Assembly: GCA_028023455.1 (NCBI GenBank)
Contig: JAQFVV010000003.1
Coordinates: 1,262,001 to 1,326,000, forward strand
From: Epiperipatus broadwayi
Taxonomy: Eukaryota; Onychophora; Udeonychophora; Euonychophora; Peripatidae
DNA length: 64,000 nucleotides
Direction of reading: 5' to 3'
In this document: piece by piece, positions 1 to 13,800 of the stretch
How the letters are laid out: every line of letters starts with the position of its first letter
Position numbering within the stretch: the stretch's first letter is position 1
Program-made: the position numbers and the translations under genes
Notes under the pieces: model-generated
The model's database searches: none
What the model saw: the letters and a program-made list of their open reading frames with translations, nothing else
What the model was told of the DNA's origin: nothing

Positions 1-245
1 TGATTTTATATAAAATGGTTTCTCTTTAAAGATAAAAGTCTATATGCTCAGAAATTCTGTTAACCAAGTTAAAACTCACAAACCATTACACACCACAATA
101 AACTAATTTACTTTTTGCATCTTATTAACTATTTTTTTCCACCCCAATTAATATTTTTCCTTCTATTTCATATTAATAAAACGTTTTTAATAGGGTTTGT
201 ACTCATTTATCTTAATTACATTATAGAGATCTAAGCCAAGGGTCT

Positions 246-330
246 TCAATGTGGAGGGTAGCACCCACCAATGAATGTTTTATGATTTTTGGTGGGCAGT
301 ATTTTATTTAATGTCACAGTACTTTCATTT
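246..330 (+). repeat. Possible 5' terminal region of the first hAT element
   Basis: A slightly GC-richer stretch (AAGGGTCTTCAATGTGGAGG, then a GGTGGGCA motif) lies about 250 bases upstream of the BED-finger coding remains. hAT elements of the ZBED type commonly start with CAG-G-GTCTTCAA-like inverted repeats, so this could be the 5' end. I found no matching inverted copy downstream, so the boundary is a guess. Confidence 0.25.
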
Positions 331-529
331 AATTTTTGCAAAAATGACATCTTTATTTTATGATTTTGTTTTATAAATTTTTTTTATTTACCATATTTTC
401 CAGCATATAACAAACTTTTTCCCCTCAAAATATATCTAAAATATGTGGTGTGTCTTATGCATTTCTGGTAATCAGAATTATGAGTTGAAATATTAGTCAG
501 TCTAAAACTTCTGGCTTATATTAATATAC

Positions 530-2211
530 ATATATAAGTATTCTATTGCATTTTGTTCTCTTTGCAAAACAAAAAAATATTTTAATGAAGCAATGAAACC
601 ATTTCAATTGCAAAAACATTATACTAAACATAAAAATAAAAGTGAAAAATCTGTAGAAAATTTTAAAAGATATTTGTAAACAATTTAAAAAACATAATAC
701 CATAACTTCATCATTTGAAAAATATTTAAGAAAAAACAAAGATGGGCTCATAGCAAACCATCAGATATCTGAACTTATTTTTAAAAATGGGGAACCTATA
801 CTATTGAATAAAAGTTACTAAAACCATGTTTCAAAGTACTTTTATTGACAATGATGCATCAGGATCCAGCTAATATTTTGAAAAATTTGTTTAGTGATAA
901 TACATTTAGATGGCGATCGATGAAATGACTATATGATATTCAAAAGCAACTTGTTTGGATGCTTCAAATAAAATTATTTTCTCTGCAAGTAGATAAGTCA
1001 AGTGTTGCTGATAATAATGCTCTTTTAATAGCTTATGTTTGTCATTTTGATGAAAATAATTCACTGCAAGAAGAAATCTGTTTGCAGTAGCCAAAGGTAT
1101 ATCCATTTACACTGCAATCCAATCCTATTTCAAAATACATAACATATCATTCACAAATATAGTTGTTTGTGCAACAGATGGAGGACCAGTAATGGTTAGT
1201 CACTATCATGGGTTTTTAACATATTTGAAGAAAGAAGTTCTAAATGTATTATGCATCCATTGCATTATTTATAAGTAACATCTTGCTACAAAACTTATTA
1301 GCCCCAGTTTATATTTATCTTTAACAATTGTTATAAAAGCAATTAACAAGATAAAATCTATTGGAAAAAAAATCATTGAGTATTAAAACAGTTTTGTAAG
1401 GATTGTGACAAATCATATGTCTAATTAATACTTCACACAGAAGTGCACTGGTTATTGAAAGGGTACTGTCTTTCAGTTTTGGTAGAATTAATATATCTTA
1501 GAATTTTTTGAAAATGCCAAAGTTGATATGTGCCAGAAATGAAAAACACAAAAATTATTGTCTTTATTTAGCTGATATATTTATCAAATTAAATGAAGTT
1601 AATTTACATCTCCAAGGAAAAATTATGATCCTTACTGAATGCAAAAAAGTAATTTGTCTATTTATTGATAAGTTAAATTTATTCAGACAAAATATGATGA
1701 ATAAGGAATTCAATCAGTTTTCTAAATTGTTGTTAGTCAAAGATTATCTTACAATTAATGACTTGGAAATTGTAGTAGACATATTCATACATTTAAACTT
1801 GATTTGGAAATCTGTTTTCAAGGTATCATTAACCTGGAAGTGAATGCATGGATAGAGTTTCCATTTAATGTTAATATAACAAGTTGAAATTAGGTTGCAA
1901 GAAGGCTTATTATAACTAAAATGTGATGCTGATAGTAAAATAAATTTCAATGAAGAAGGATACCTACAACCATGACAAAATAAAAAAATTTCAGTGCTGT
2001 GTCCATATTTATGGAATAAAATATTTTCATTCCTAGATCACCTTTTCAACTTTATGTTTGGTGGAAGCCGGATTCAGTGTTGTAAAAAGCTTTTGACCAC
2101 GAAGAGAAACTGCTTGGATTTACAAAAAAAGGGGAGACCAATTATTTTTGACAAACTAAAAACAACATAAAGCATTTACTTATCCAATATCAAGCACAAG
2201 GTTTTCATTAA
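530..2211 (+). pseudogene. Decayed hAT transposase, ZBED5/SCAND3-like
   Basis: This is the relic of a cut-and-paste DNA transposase of the hAT superfamily, with an N-terminal BED zinc finger. Reading the plus strand across frames: a BED-type finger at about 554-640 (CSLC, then NEAMKP and H-YTKH); at about 985-1085 a segment reading QVDKSSVADNNALLIAYVC, matching the hAT catalytic-domain block QxDESxDxxNxAxLLxYVR; at 1160-1260 VVCATDGGPVMVSHYHGF and CIHC, matching CTDGAPAMxGxxxGF and THC; at 1555-1700 YLADIFIKLNEVNLHLQG, the classic ZBED5 block. The C-terminus at 2065-2211 has VEAGFSVV, TKRNCLD and IKHLLIQYQAQGFH before a TAA, which is where such proteins normally end. Many stops and frameshifts make it non-functional. 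At least four frames are needed to follow it. Family recognition is by motif; the exact lineage is not known. Confidence 0.85.
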
Positions 2212-2940
2212 ATGTAATTTCTATTAAACATTAATTTTTTAATATATGAATTTTTTCTATAGTACAGGCTTATTCAAAATAGAAAGATGAAGTTTGCAGC
2301 TTAACAGGTTAAAATAGAATAAAATTAGCCTATAGATTTAATGAATTTATTATTAAAAAATATAGTATTATTTGTATATTATGATGAACACAGTGCATAT
2401 CCAAACCCATTCACTATATATTAAAATAAAGTAATATTTCTTGACTTATTAATGATTAGAATATTTTGTGTTACCATATTTGGACATCTCTATGTTTATA
2501 TATGTTTGCTATTTAAACTACTTATTTATGTGTCTGTAAATTACAATTTTAATAATGTTACATTTATAGTTTTGTTTGCTAATGTATGCAAATAATATCT
2601 GATATTTGAAAGACACATTTAGAAAAAATCTATTTGTATTGTAGAATATTTATCAGATGTTTCATATTATTGTTATTATTTTTACTTCTAACTAATCAAT
2701 AAATTGATTAATCATTATTTTAAATTATTTCATATATATATATGTTTAAAAGCAAAATTAAAATTTCGCTTTTAAGCATATATTTTCTAGCTTCATTATC
2801 TGTGCATACAGCACATATATATATATTTAAATTATTTCAGTGAAATTATTTAATATTAAAATAGTTTAAGTATTATATATTTTGCATTGATCACAATCAT
2901 TAAGGCTCTTGGCTTTAAAAATATTGGATTTTGTTTTACA
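2212..2940. other. AT-rich stretch between the hAT and LINE relics
   Basis: No coding similarity, RNA gene or clear repeat is visible here. It probably contains the 3' non-coding part of the hAT element above, but I could not find its terminal inverted repeat. Confidence 0.4.
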
Positions 2941-2946
2941 AATGTA

Positions 2947-2986
2947 TTGATTCCTGAAGATCAGATGGTACGACTTCAGGAATCAA
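2947..2986. repeat. Perfect 13-bp inverted repeat (hairpin)
   Basis: TTGATTCCTGAAG (2947-2959) is matched exactly by CTTCAGGAATCAA (2974-2986) across a 14-nt loop. It sits just upstream of the first recognisable LINE codons. It may be a remnant of a small inverted-repeat element; its role is unknown. Confidence 0.6.
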
Positions 2987-2989
2987 CAT

Positions 2990-4340
2990 TTAATAATAAA
3001 GAGAATTGACAAGATTTTAGTAATTATAATTGAATATCATTATTATAAACCATGATAATGAAACTTACAACAATTTTGTTGAATAAGTTTTATCCAGTTA
3101 TAAGATGAATGGTTACTAGAGATTCAATGTTGTTTTAGAAAATCAAACATTATAGAAATAGTTTTTGTTGCCAGGAGAGGCTTTATATACTACTTTTATT
3201 GATTTGGTCAAGGCATTTGATTCAATTAATTAAACAGGACTATGGCATTGTTTGAAATTAGTTTGATGTGTAAACTTTATTCATATTGCATAAATTATAC
3301 ATGATGGAATAAGAGGAAATGATATTAGACTACATATGAAAAATATGAGCCATTTGAAATTATAGTGGTGGAAAATATGGATGTGTACTTGCTCCAATAT
3401 TGTTTTCAATTTGACAGTGGACTTATTTGATACTTCTCCTACTTGGCTTAATGAAACTGGAATCAAGATGAAATACAGGTTTGATGATGGAATTTTTAAT
3501 TTAAGTCAATTAAAAGCAAAAACAAGATCTTAAATTTTCTTAGATTCTAGATTTAGAGTATTCTGATGATTGTGCTACTTTTACTAGATCAAAAAGTGAT
3601 CTATGGATATGCTTAATGTTTTGAATGCAGCAAATAAAGACTTTGGTTTAATAATTAACATTCAAAAAACTCAAGTTTGTTATTAGCCAATGATAGGAAA
3701 AAAATCCTCAATAACTTTTAACTTGGATGATTAACAACTTGAGAACGTAAAGCAATTTAAATATCTTGGCAGTTTTATAAGTAGAAAAATGGACTTAGAT
3801 GTTTTTGTGCAACACAGACTCTAATGCATTGCTGAAGTTTTTAATAATTTAAAAAGTAGGGTATATTACCATAGAGAAATAACTATTGCAACTAAATTAA
3901 CTGTATATAGAGTAAGTATTTTATCTAATTTATTGGGGAAAAGTGGGAATTGAGAACTCTATTGAAGCAGTATAAAGGCATTAAAAAGTTTCATTTAAAG
4001 ATGTTCTGCAATATTTAAAACTACAATGGCACAGTCATAAAACCAGTCAATATGTTTTTTCAGTTTGCTGAATGGTCATACTATAGAATCTACTATTTTA
4101 CAATCACAGATTTATTGGATTGGACATTTAAAAAATGAATGGATAATTTAAGACTTGTACATTATAAGGATTATCCTAAAGACAGTCTAGAAAAATGCAA
4201 TATTGATTATGTCCATTGGGAGATGCAGAAGAGAATACATTGGAAAACTACAATTAGACATGGTGTTAAAATATTTTAGAAATAAATGTTTTTTGCTAAA
4301 GAAATTAAAAGATAACATCATAAAATATTAAATAAACAAA
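2990..4340 (+). pseudogene. Decayed LINE reverse transcriptase (non-LTR)
   Basis: This is the relic of a non-LTR retrotransposon reverse transcriptase, on the plus strand with several frameshifts. In order: about 3020-3105 corresponds to the NYRGISLL...ILLNRL block; 3125-3180 reads QCCFRKSNIIEIVFVARR, matching QCGFRxxxxTxDMIFxARQ; 3190-3235 TTFIDLVKAFDSIN, the fingers/palm motif A region; 3360-3420 is the GVKQGCVLAP region; about 3545-3600 DLEYSDDCATFTRSKSDL, where SDD replaces the catalytic YADD; 3640-3790 FGLIINIQKTQV and QFKYLGSFIS (thumb). Near 4190-4270 LEKCNIDYVHWEM and WKTTIRHGVKIF match the usual C-terminal tail of this group. No upstream endonuclease is visible, so the copy is 5'-truncated. 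It is Jockey/RTE-like in style, but I do not assign a clade. Non-functional. Confidence 0.85.
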
Positions 4341-6050
4341 AAAATGGACCAGATATATGTATTTGTGGTTCCATATAATCACTTCAAAACTAATCTCTAA
4401 AGCAGTTGCTTTGTCTTTACTTTGGAGTTGGAATAGTTATGCATGTTGTAATAAGATAGAAAATATATAATTGGAACCATTTTAAAAGGTTACAAAATGT
4501 TAGCACTTTTAAGATAGATTTTTATTAAAAAAAAGTTGGTAGTTTGTAATAGGTCATTTTCTGGAAAATGTTTTTTTTTCATATTATAGTTGATTAACTT
4601 TAAAAGATTTGCCTTTACAAAATGGTTTAATCTGAAAAATTATCAGTCCAAGGTTTTTTATGTAGGCTAACAGCATTATTAATTAAAATTCACATTATTA
4701 TTAATAACTATGGCCAACAATTTTTTTAATCATTTTCTGCCTCAAATTCATTTTTAAAATTATGACAACTAAGAATTCTTGATATTCTGATATTGCCTCT
4801 ACTATTGCTTTTTTTAGGCTTTTCACAAAAAAAAAAAAAATTAAAAAAAAGATTAAAGTCAGAAATTGCTGTATGATTAATTGATATTTTATTTAATCAA
4901 ATATTATTACAAGTATAATAGGAAGATGATGGTGTAAAAGTCATAAAAACCAGTTTTTATATTAAATTACGTGATTGAGGGTTAAGATAAAAAAATACAG
5001 GGAGTAGACAGAAAAGGTTGATAACATCAGAATTAGAATCTAGTCTTCCATGAACCAACCACAAAATAACAGAAAGTATTCTTGATCAAGCATTGCTTAT
5101 TGGTTATTTGCAGTTAATTTTAAATTTGAAATCATTCCATTATCTCTCACCTGAGACTCTTATTGATAGCCTGAGAACAACTATGTAGAAATATAATAGT
5201 ATGTATCATCGCTATATAATTAAATATTTATGCACATAATTTTTTTTAAAAAAGCAATGAAGAAGACAAGTAAGTTTCATAAAACAGTTTCTACTTGAAC
5301 CAGAAAATTTTTTAAACATTTGATCTATTGTGAAAAAGAAATATATGCATATTTATTAATTAACAATTAGTTAAAAATAATTTGTATACACATATATAAG
5401 TGAATAAGACAAATGAGTTTGTAAAGCATTTTCTAATTGAATGAGAGAATATTTTAAACATTTGGTCTATTTGCATAAATTTACATAAGGCTTTATTACA
5501 AGCATTTCTTAATTGGTAAGAAATATGTTTATGGGAACTTAGATTTCCTGAAAGCGCTCAGATGATTAATTGAGATTATTAATTAATACACTATATAGCT
5601 GCATTACATATGCTATAAAGCACAATTATAGAGTTAAAGATTAGATATATAATTTATATACACACGTGTAAATGAATAATTAAAATATTTAAATGCATTC
5701 TCTACTATTAAAATAATGTCTTATTGCATAATATTCTCAATTATTTTTTATTTTAGTTAGTGGTGATTTTTCCATAATTATTTATGTGAAAATAAATGAA
5801 TGACTTTTTTGATTTATTTATATAAATAAATACCTTTGGCTAATATCAGTAGTTTATTTTGTGTAATTATTCAGAATATCAAAAAAATTTCAATGTTATT
5901 TCTACATTATAGTCTATGTCAGGGCAAACTAGTTGGTCATGATCTACTTGTAATGTGTTTTTTGGTAGATCTTTTTTCCTCTGACACATTATATGTAAAA
6001 CATTGCATATAAAATGATTAGTTTTAAGAATTTAGAGAATCATCAATTTT

Positions 6051-6135
6051 AGATATTAAATTAATAATTCTTGAATTGTTTTAACGATTTTAATGAATCA
6101 CTGATTTCAGATATTAAATTAATAATTCTTGATTA
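6051..6135. repeat. Short imperfect tandem repeat, 58-bp period
   Basis: AGATATTAAATTAATAATTC starts at 6051 and again at 6109; TAATAATTCTTGATTAAT is then repeated once more at about 6121-6156. It is low-complexity AT DNA that probably arose by slippage. Confidence 0.6.
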
Positions 6136-9100
6136 ATTAATAATTCTTGATTAATATTTATGGTTATTTTTTTTTTTATAAATTCTGATTTTAATAAAAA
6201 TCATTAATTCAACATAATATCAAGAATCTCATTAATAATTATGTTTTTTAGTAATTCATTATAAATGTTTACATTTTGATATGCTTAATGAATGCTGAAA
6301 ACAGATTTTAACATATTTTTCTCCAGTATATGAATAGTTCACTAGATTATTCTATTAAAAGAAAAAGTAGCTTGCATTTCTAAAAATTGTTGAATAACCC
6401 TGGCCTATGGGGATTATATTTATACAAGATTCAATTTTTTAAAAATAAAGTATGCATATACAAAATAATTTGAAGAACTCTGCACAGAAGTATGAGGTTC
6501 TAATAAAAGTCATTAGATTTGCATTATTGTTTTACCAAGAGCTAAAAGGGATAAGTCTTATAACTGGGCTCACTCTTATATGATTACCAACTTAATGTTA
6601 GTGTACTTTTCTACATACAATAGGTAGTTTAGATTCAAAGTTAAGACTGTTTGAATTTTCTAGCCATAGGCTTTGAATAACAGAGTAGAATAATAGATAA
6701 AAACACAAATTTACACCATATTAAATGAAAATGAAGTTAACTAAAAATTATTCATGAAAATCTAGATATATTACCATCTGTTGAACCATTGATTTATTTA
6801 GTGCTTGTATATTTTGGGTAAGTCTACTGAATTCAGCAATGAGTAGAAATTTATAAAATCAATGTGCTTTAGATAATCTTATACCTCACACAAATTTACA
6901 CTACATAATATGTGGCAGAATTATAGAATATGGTCTTCCATATCTGAGGTACAATGCACTCTTTTACAAAAAATAGTTGTTGCTAATAGACTAATGTTAG
7001 AATCCAATGGGACATTTTTCTTGTGATTTGGATTGTGGATTTAGCATTACTAAATGATTTTGATTTATACTTGTATATGTTTTTGTGGGTTATGAAATGG
7101 AAAAACTTTGACTACATCAGTGTTAAACATCAGTCCAATGTATAAATTCTAAAAACTTTAAATTTACTGAATATACAAAGCTCTTATAAATATACACATT
7201 AAAATTCTTAACAAAACACTTATCAAATTACATCTAAGCTTTCTCTAATATTTTTAATTTTTATTATTATGTATAGGATCTAGAAATATTTATATCCTTT
7301 TGATAGCTATTTTTTTATTAGCTGGGATATACATTGCCACTTCTCTTTTGCATATCATTTGAAACAATATTAACTAAAGAAATGATTCAGTTTTGTTTCA
7401 CATATATTTATATTATGATTTGTTTGATATCTTTAAAATAGTTTTGAAGAGATGATAGAGCTTCATTAATTGTGAAGCATGAATACAATGGTAAGATAAA
7501 GTTAGGCAAAGAGGTAATAGAGAATGATATTTGTGATCAATATTTGATATTGTGTAGTCATTTTTAACTTTTTAATCTTCTACTTCAGGAAAAAGAATGG
7601 CCGTATTTGTTTGTATGTGGCATGGTAGTTAATGTCTGGATATCTACATTAATGGAAGTATTTCATTGTATAATTTTATAATTAATCATCTATGTAAAAA
7701 CAAGTAATCAATAGACACAATTGATGGCATCATCATTGTCCATTCACTTTGAAATGGATGTTTCTGTTAAACATAAGGTATAAGAGTTATGTAATCTCTT
7801 GCATAGGATGAACTGGTGTATGTTTGCAAAAGCCAATATTATTAGGAAATATATTGTAATCAGCATTATTGTGTGCATTAATAATATACAAAATTAGTTG
7901 TAATAGCTAAACTGAAATTTATATACCAACCAATCATTTTATTTAATAATATTATTGCAATTACACATAAACACATTGCAACACATTGCATTTCCTACTA
8001 ATAAAAAATTCACAAGTAAGACAGTATTTTTTGCCATTACAACAATTTTTATGTTTCATTATAGTGAGACAATAATATTTGAAATATATTTTATAAATAA
8101 AATTATTTTAGATTAGCAAAATTGTATTTATTTATTTTTTTAGATATATTTTTATTTATAATATTCATTCCCACAAAATAATGACTAGTCAGTGAGCTCT
8201 AATTAGCAGTGCATTTATTGTCTTCTTATTCTTTTAATTAATAATAATATTTGGTTTTCTGCTTGGAAGTTTATATATTATGTAATGAAATAAGACTATA
8301 TGAAAGATATTGTCTTAACCCTGATTAGTATTTATATCTTTTCTCTATTTCCCTCCCATATCACTGTCCTCAATTACTTAGATTCATACAGGGTCTAACC
8401 ATTGTTACCCTTTCATGCCATTGGTCATATTGTTACACCATGATAGAATTATGTATATGTGCAAGCACATTTTCAATCTCTAATTATACCTGCAACAATT
8501 CTGTCTCTAATCTTATCAATTTTTTTTAACTTTTTATTCATTATCTTTCTGCCTTTTTTTCTTTCTGGAGTTGAATGGTCATACTCATTGCCTTCTAATG
8601 ATGATGAAACTGAAAAAAGAATGGTCATCATTGTAAGAACAGAAATAAAATTATATTTTAATGAAAATGGTTTTTTTTTAAAACATTTTTTTGATTTTCC
8701 TAAATTATGTTACTTTTAGTCTGATTTGAATAATTTAGAATTTAGAAAGGAAGAATGGTGGTGTATTTAATGCATAAGTCGAATTATATTTAATATGACA
8801 AAAAGCTCCTCTTCAAATGAAATCAGAAGTTTATGTATATAAGCTATACCAGAGACCTTGTTAAGCATTCTCTCACTCTGAAATGGTTATACAGCACTAA
8901 AAATTGATAATAGTTCTTCAAACATCCTATTAATCCTTGCAATCATTTTTGCAGATTTTTTTTATCTTTTGTTAATAACCTGTTTTATTAATTCTAGTAT
9001 CACATACTCATTTCACCCATTTTTGTTATAAATATTTAAACATTCTATGTCATAATAATAAATATCCAATATTTTTTCTTTCATCTCTATATAATGCACA

Positions 9101-10368
9101 TTTACAATCTAAATGTTTATTCTGTTTTTATCCTTTTTTGTAGATAACCAAAGCTCATAATATAGTTTTGTAGGGGTCTGCTATTGAACAATTTGATAAC
9201 ATCAGTAACAAGTTAATTGTATGTATCTTTAATTTTGAACTCATTAATTACATTGGGACTAAAATAGAAGGATGTATCTAATTTTAGATTATGTAATCTG
9301 GAGAGGAAATCAGTGTATATTTATATTCTTTTATGTAATAGTAATGAATATTTAGCTGTTCAGGGGTCTTTAATCCAAGAATTTAAAGTAAGAAAAGACT
9401 TATTAGGATCTATACTTTTTTTATTAATCAATAATTGTGTCAACTATATTTTAAGAATTATTTTTTATATTTATGCAGTCATATTTGAGTAGCCAATACT
9501 TTATGATCTATATCATTCAAAAATATTATTCTAGATTATATATGTCATTAAGAATGGATGTATAGTGAAACCTAACATAAAAAAATTATAGCCAAAGCAT
9601 GTTATCATACATTGATTATTGATAAATTGATGAATTATTTATTTGGTGATTTGATTTAAAAACACTTGTGATTTGTGTGGAACTAGATTATCTAGTGGTC
9701 TTTGATTTGGATTTCTGGAAAAAAGGTTTGGATTGGCTGCTAAAAAATTTTCTTTGATGAAACTTGATTTAATCTCACTACATTTTACTAAAGAGGACAA
9801 ATTATAAATATTTAATATTCTCTAACTAATTGTTGATGGTGAATATTTTTCACCTTATTATTATTTTTATTATTAAAGCATAGATAATTGTATAATTTAA
9901 ATGTATATAGTACAACTATAAACTTGTTGTTTCAAATATTTTATAATTTTAATATGTGACTGAATGGCTAACTTTCATTAGTCTAAAAATTTATTTTGTT
10001 AAAGTGGAAAACTTTCAAATCAGATTTATCTATATAAAAAACTGAATTGTATTCATAACAAATATGATTACATTTTCAATAAAAGATTCGAAGCATTTGG
10101 CAAAATTATTAAAATGGTTTGATAATTTTACCAATTACTTAGAAAAATTATATTTTAGTATATAAATATAGATTGTTTTAGCATTGGTGGTTCTCCTACG
10201 CAATTACAGCAATGTTGTGGTGTTCCATAGCATAATCAAGATGCATTATGTAATTATACAATATGATGCACAAAGTAACATGATTTTGATTAAAATATGC
10301 ATTGTAAAAAAATTAAGTTGTTATATAGATCCCATTTAAGTGATTAATAATATAAACTAGATCTGCTT

Positions 10369-10389
10369 TATGACAGTGTAACTGTCATA
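10369..10389. repeat. Perfect 9-bp hairpin with 3-nt loop
   Basis: TATGACAGT, then GTA, then ACTGTCATA. It is isolated, with no neighbouring feature that gives it a role. Confidence 0.5.
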
Positions 10390-13149
10390 GCCCATCAATA
10401 AGTGTGAAAGAATCTTAGTAACTGAATTGAAATTAAGTCTGTGATAAGAATTTTTATATAAATGCTTAGGTGTTATTTGAGATGGGAAAGTAATTTACTT
10501 GGCTTTCAGTTTTTATAAAATAGATTTAAATTTTAACTGCTTAATTTTATTTTTTAACTGTTTTTCAACATGAACTTCTCGATATCTTTATCAGCAACAA
10601 CAAACGGGTGATAACTTGATGTTTCCTCTGCTGAACCATGTATTGATACAATAGAGTATCCAAATGATAAGTTATCAGCCCATTTAACTGAATGTTTGTC
10701 TTTACCCTACAGTTTAAATTTCTTACTGCATAGTGTATACTATTTAATTTTGAATTCATATTGTTAATGCATGGTGCTCTAATACAGACATATGACATTT
10801 AAAAGCTATGCAATATCTTTCAAAAACAGATCTAATCATAATATGACTAATATATAACATCTTAGTTGCTCAAAATAATGATAGACTTCAAATAAATGAC
10901 CATAATGATTTCTCCAAAGTTGTTTAATTAATAAATGAATCTGTATTAAGACAAAACTTTATTTTCAGATATACCTTGAATTGAGTGGTATATTTCAATG
11001 AATTGAATATGAATTTCAGTTAATTCAGATGAGTATAAATGTTGAGAGATTTTTTCACTTGTAAGAAGTTTATAATTTAATCTTAGGATATTTAATAACT
11101 GTGCTATGATAGAAAATGATATCTTAACTAAAGGAATTAAATTTGAATTATTCATAAAGTCACTGCTGTATGGTTATAGCATAAATTATTGAGGAAAGTA
11201 CGCCTCTAATATTGATTTAACTCAAATAATGATTTAAGATTTAGATTTTACTTTATGTATAAAAGGCAGATTAGAAGTATATAGAAAAATGACAGATGTT
11301 ACAAGGTGCTATAAATATTGCATTCAGCCATTAGGATTATCTAAAACTTTAGTACATATGGCACTAATGAGTTTCACTTTTGTCATTTGGTAATCACAAT
11401 TGAAGAAAAGAAATATCATGCATTTAAGTTTATTAACAATTAGGTAACATAAATGTTGATATCTTCATTGACATCTTGATTTGGGTAATGTAGAGAAAGC
11501 TTCTAAAAAAGATTCCTGGAGAAGAATAATGAAAATGATATTGCATTTTCTTCTTAGTAGCATATTGCCAGATAAAAGATTTAGTCGATTTTATTGCCGA
11601 GTCAGTTGCTTTGGAACTTACTATTTGCCACAGAAAATGAAAAGAATGTCAACAAGTGATACCACATGAATGGATATGTCTAAATTAGAATATGGAGAAT
11701 ACTAGAAAAAGTGTTGCTAGTATTGTTTATTTTGTATAGATTGCAACCCATAAAAAGGACAGCGGAGAATCTAAAAAATTACCTAAATTCAGTAACAAAA
11801 ACTCATAGTCACACATAATTTTTTAATAGAGTCATTTGTATCCATTAGAAATGTGTGATGAGGAATAAGGAGCTGCAGTGTATGTAAAAATATCAACTAT
11901 GATTTCAAATTAATTTGGGCCATTATGTTGAGAGGAGAAAGCTTCAACTCTTTTGAACGTGGAAGTTCATAAGCAATGAAGATGATATGCTCTTGACACT
12001 ATGTGCTAGTAAAAGTTTTGGCAGAATAAGGTTATTCCATCTTTTTAAAGATGAATATTTCAAATCATTATTACTCACATTGCAGCTTTTATCTATCAAC
12101 AGCATATATTGGTTGTTTTTGTAATTTATCTCATCAGAAATGTCTACCATTATTATAAATTTGAGATCAATAAGACTGCTTTGTTGCAGGCCTAGTATAA
12201 GACATATAATCATACAAAATCTTAGTGTGTTTTGATAGTGTAAATAAGCAGTTTTTTTATTGATAAAGTCAATAATAAAAACTAGTTTGGAGATGTGGAT
12301 ATGCACTATTATCTAGTGATCATTGATTACCCAGTTTTGCAATAAATGGTTCTGGAGTGAAGTAATTTGTAATAATTGTTTTGTATTTTCACACTTGCAT
12401 CTAAGTCTTTTTATGAATAACAAAATTCATAGGTAGTAATAAATCCTTAATAATGTGCATTTTTAATATAACTATATTTATAATGCAAGCATTTGCACAT
12501 TAAAATATCATACATCTTTATTTTCAATAACTTTCTCTTTTTGTAATATTTTTCTTCATGGTTTTTATGATAAAAATTATCAATGAAATGCAATAGATAA
12601 AATGCCTAAATGATTTTAAATTCAAAAATTGAGGTTATCATATTTACCAGAAAAACTTTTTTGTAGCACCAGCATTTACACTATAAACTAAATAATTAAA
12701 ATTTAGAAAAGAAAAATTTTTTTATTTTCTATTTTTTTTTTCATGCTGAAATTGTTATTGAAAACATAGATATGATATAAAGACTATATTTACTCTTAAT
12801 CAGAAGCTACTGTAAAAGAGACTTTTAATAATGTTAAGAGATTGTTAAATTTTTTGGTTAAAGGTTCACTTTGTATAAAATATTATCTTGTAAAAGCAAA
12901 AAAATATTATCTAGAAATATGTTTTGCAAAAAAAAAAAAGAAATATAAAAATAAAAAAATTACTTATATCTTTAATTCATCTTTCGATTTTTCTGTTGTT
13001 TTAATCTAAATCAATTATTAATAAATTTGTTTTATTTTTTATTATTTTGATATAAATCAATTATTAATAAAATTGTTAAATAATGCAGAAAATATTGTTT
13101 TTAAAATGGAAAAATAGTTGCTAATTAAGAATTCATTAATAAGAGAAGC

Positions 13150-13800
13150 TATTCATCCCAAATCAAGAGTCCCTTTAGAACACAAACTTGCAAATCTCAA
13201 ATGTTTCTTGCACAGAAACATGAACTTATGCAAATATGAATTGTAGGAAAAATAATATTGATGCTTATATCAATGACCTCACAAGTCTTGGATATAATAG
13301 GATTATGCTAACAAAAACAATCTGCAAACTTTACACTGATTTAAATAGAAATAAAATTACAAACGATTCACCAAAAGCATGGGTAAACCTTCCATATGTC
13401 TCTAGAATTGCAAAAAAACTAAGAAATATAAGTGCTGATCCATTACTAAATAACTTATTAAATAATTCAAAAGATAAAATGCCAGCGAAGCAAGCCTCTC
13501 AAAGTTGTTTACAAAATTATATGAAATATCCCATCCTGTAGTTCTGTATATAACAAAGATTTCAAGGATTACTCATTATATACTTATGCAACAGAGCAAA
13601 ACAGAATAATGAATATAAATCAATTTTCCTCGATCATGAGCTTGCTATGAATTACACTTTCAATTCCACTAATGGGAGGACAATTTGTGCCAAAAGAGAT
13701 GATAGAAAAAAGTATATATATAAGGAGGCTTGAGCAATTGCAAAGAATTCAAATGCAATCAACAGGAAGGATTCATACATTCCATTATTAGAAAAATGAA
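13150..13800 (+). pseudogene. Penelope-like element, C-terminal fragment (connector plus GIY-YIG tail)
   Basis: An open stretch at 13236-13541 reads INDLTSLGYNR, then KAWVNLPYVSRIAKKLRN and DPLLNNLLNNSKD. This matches the connector between reverse transcriptase and endonuclease in Penelope-like retroelements (W-x-LPYVSxxAKxxxN, followed by the KD block). After a stop and frameshift, 13620-13770 reads LDHELAMNYTFNSTNGRTIC, then AKRDDRKKYIYKEA and AIAKNSNAINRKD, the tail of the GIY-YIG endonuclease domain. The expected VYxIxC...YIGET core in between is not recognisable, so it appears deleted or scrambled. The reverse transcriptase is absent (5' truncation). The RDD-KK and AIAK tail resembles that of the longer PLE at 37-40 kb, so the two may be related families. 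Confidence 0.7.

Larger units (their letters stand above)
4350..13140. other. Long AT-rich stretch without recognisable genes
   Basis: I see no conserved coding block, tRNA or rRNA here. Minor items are a 58-bp-period imperfect repeat at 6051-6130, a small perfect hairpin at 10369-10389 and scattered homopolymers. A 62-codon open frame at 11481-11669 (+) and a 120-codon frame at 11944-12306 (-) show no family resemblance and are treated as chance. A CAGGGCAAACTAG...GGTCATGATCTAC sequence near 5927 resembles a hAT-type end but has no partner. The stretch is most likely intergenic or intronic. Confidence 0.5.

Noticed and set aside
5927-5985. hAT-like terminus
   Set aside because: The CAGGGCAAACTAG motif has no matching inverted end or 8-bp duplication in reach.
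7580-7625. Possible exon after TTCTACTTCAG
   Set aside because: The acceptor is plausible, but the short peptide matches no family I know and there is no convincing donor.
11481-11669. 62-codon open frame as a fragment of a retroelement
   Set aside because: Some charged-residue pattern, but no recognisable block upstream or downstream.
11944-12306. 120-codon open frame on the minus strand as a possible gene
   Set aside because: No motif, no repeat relatives and a composition like its surroundings; chance is more likely.
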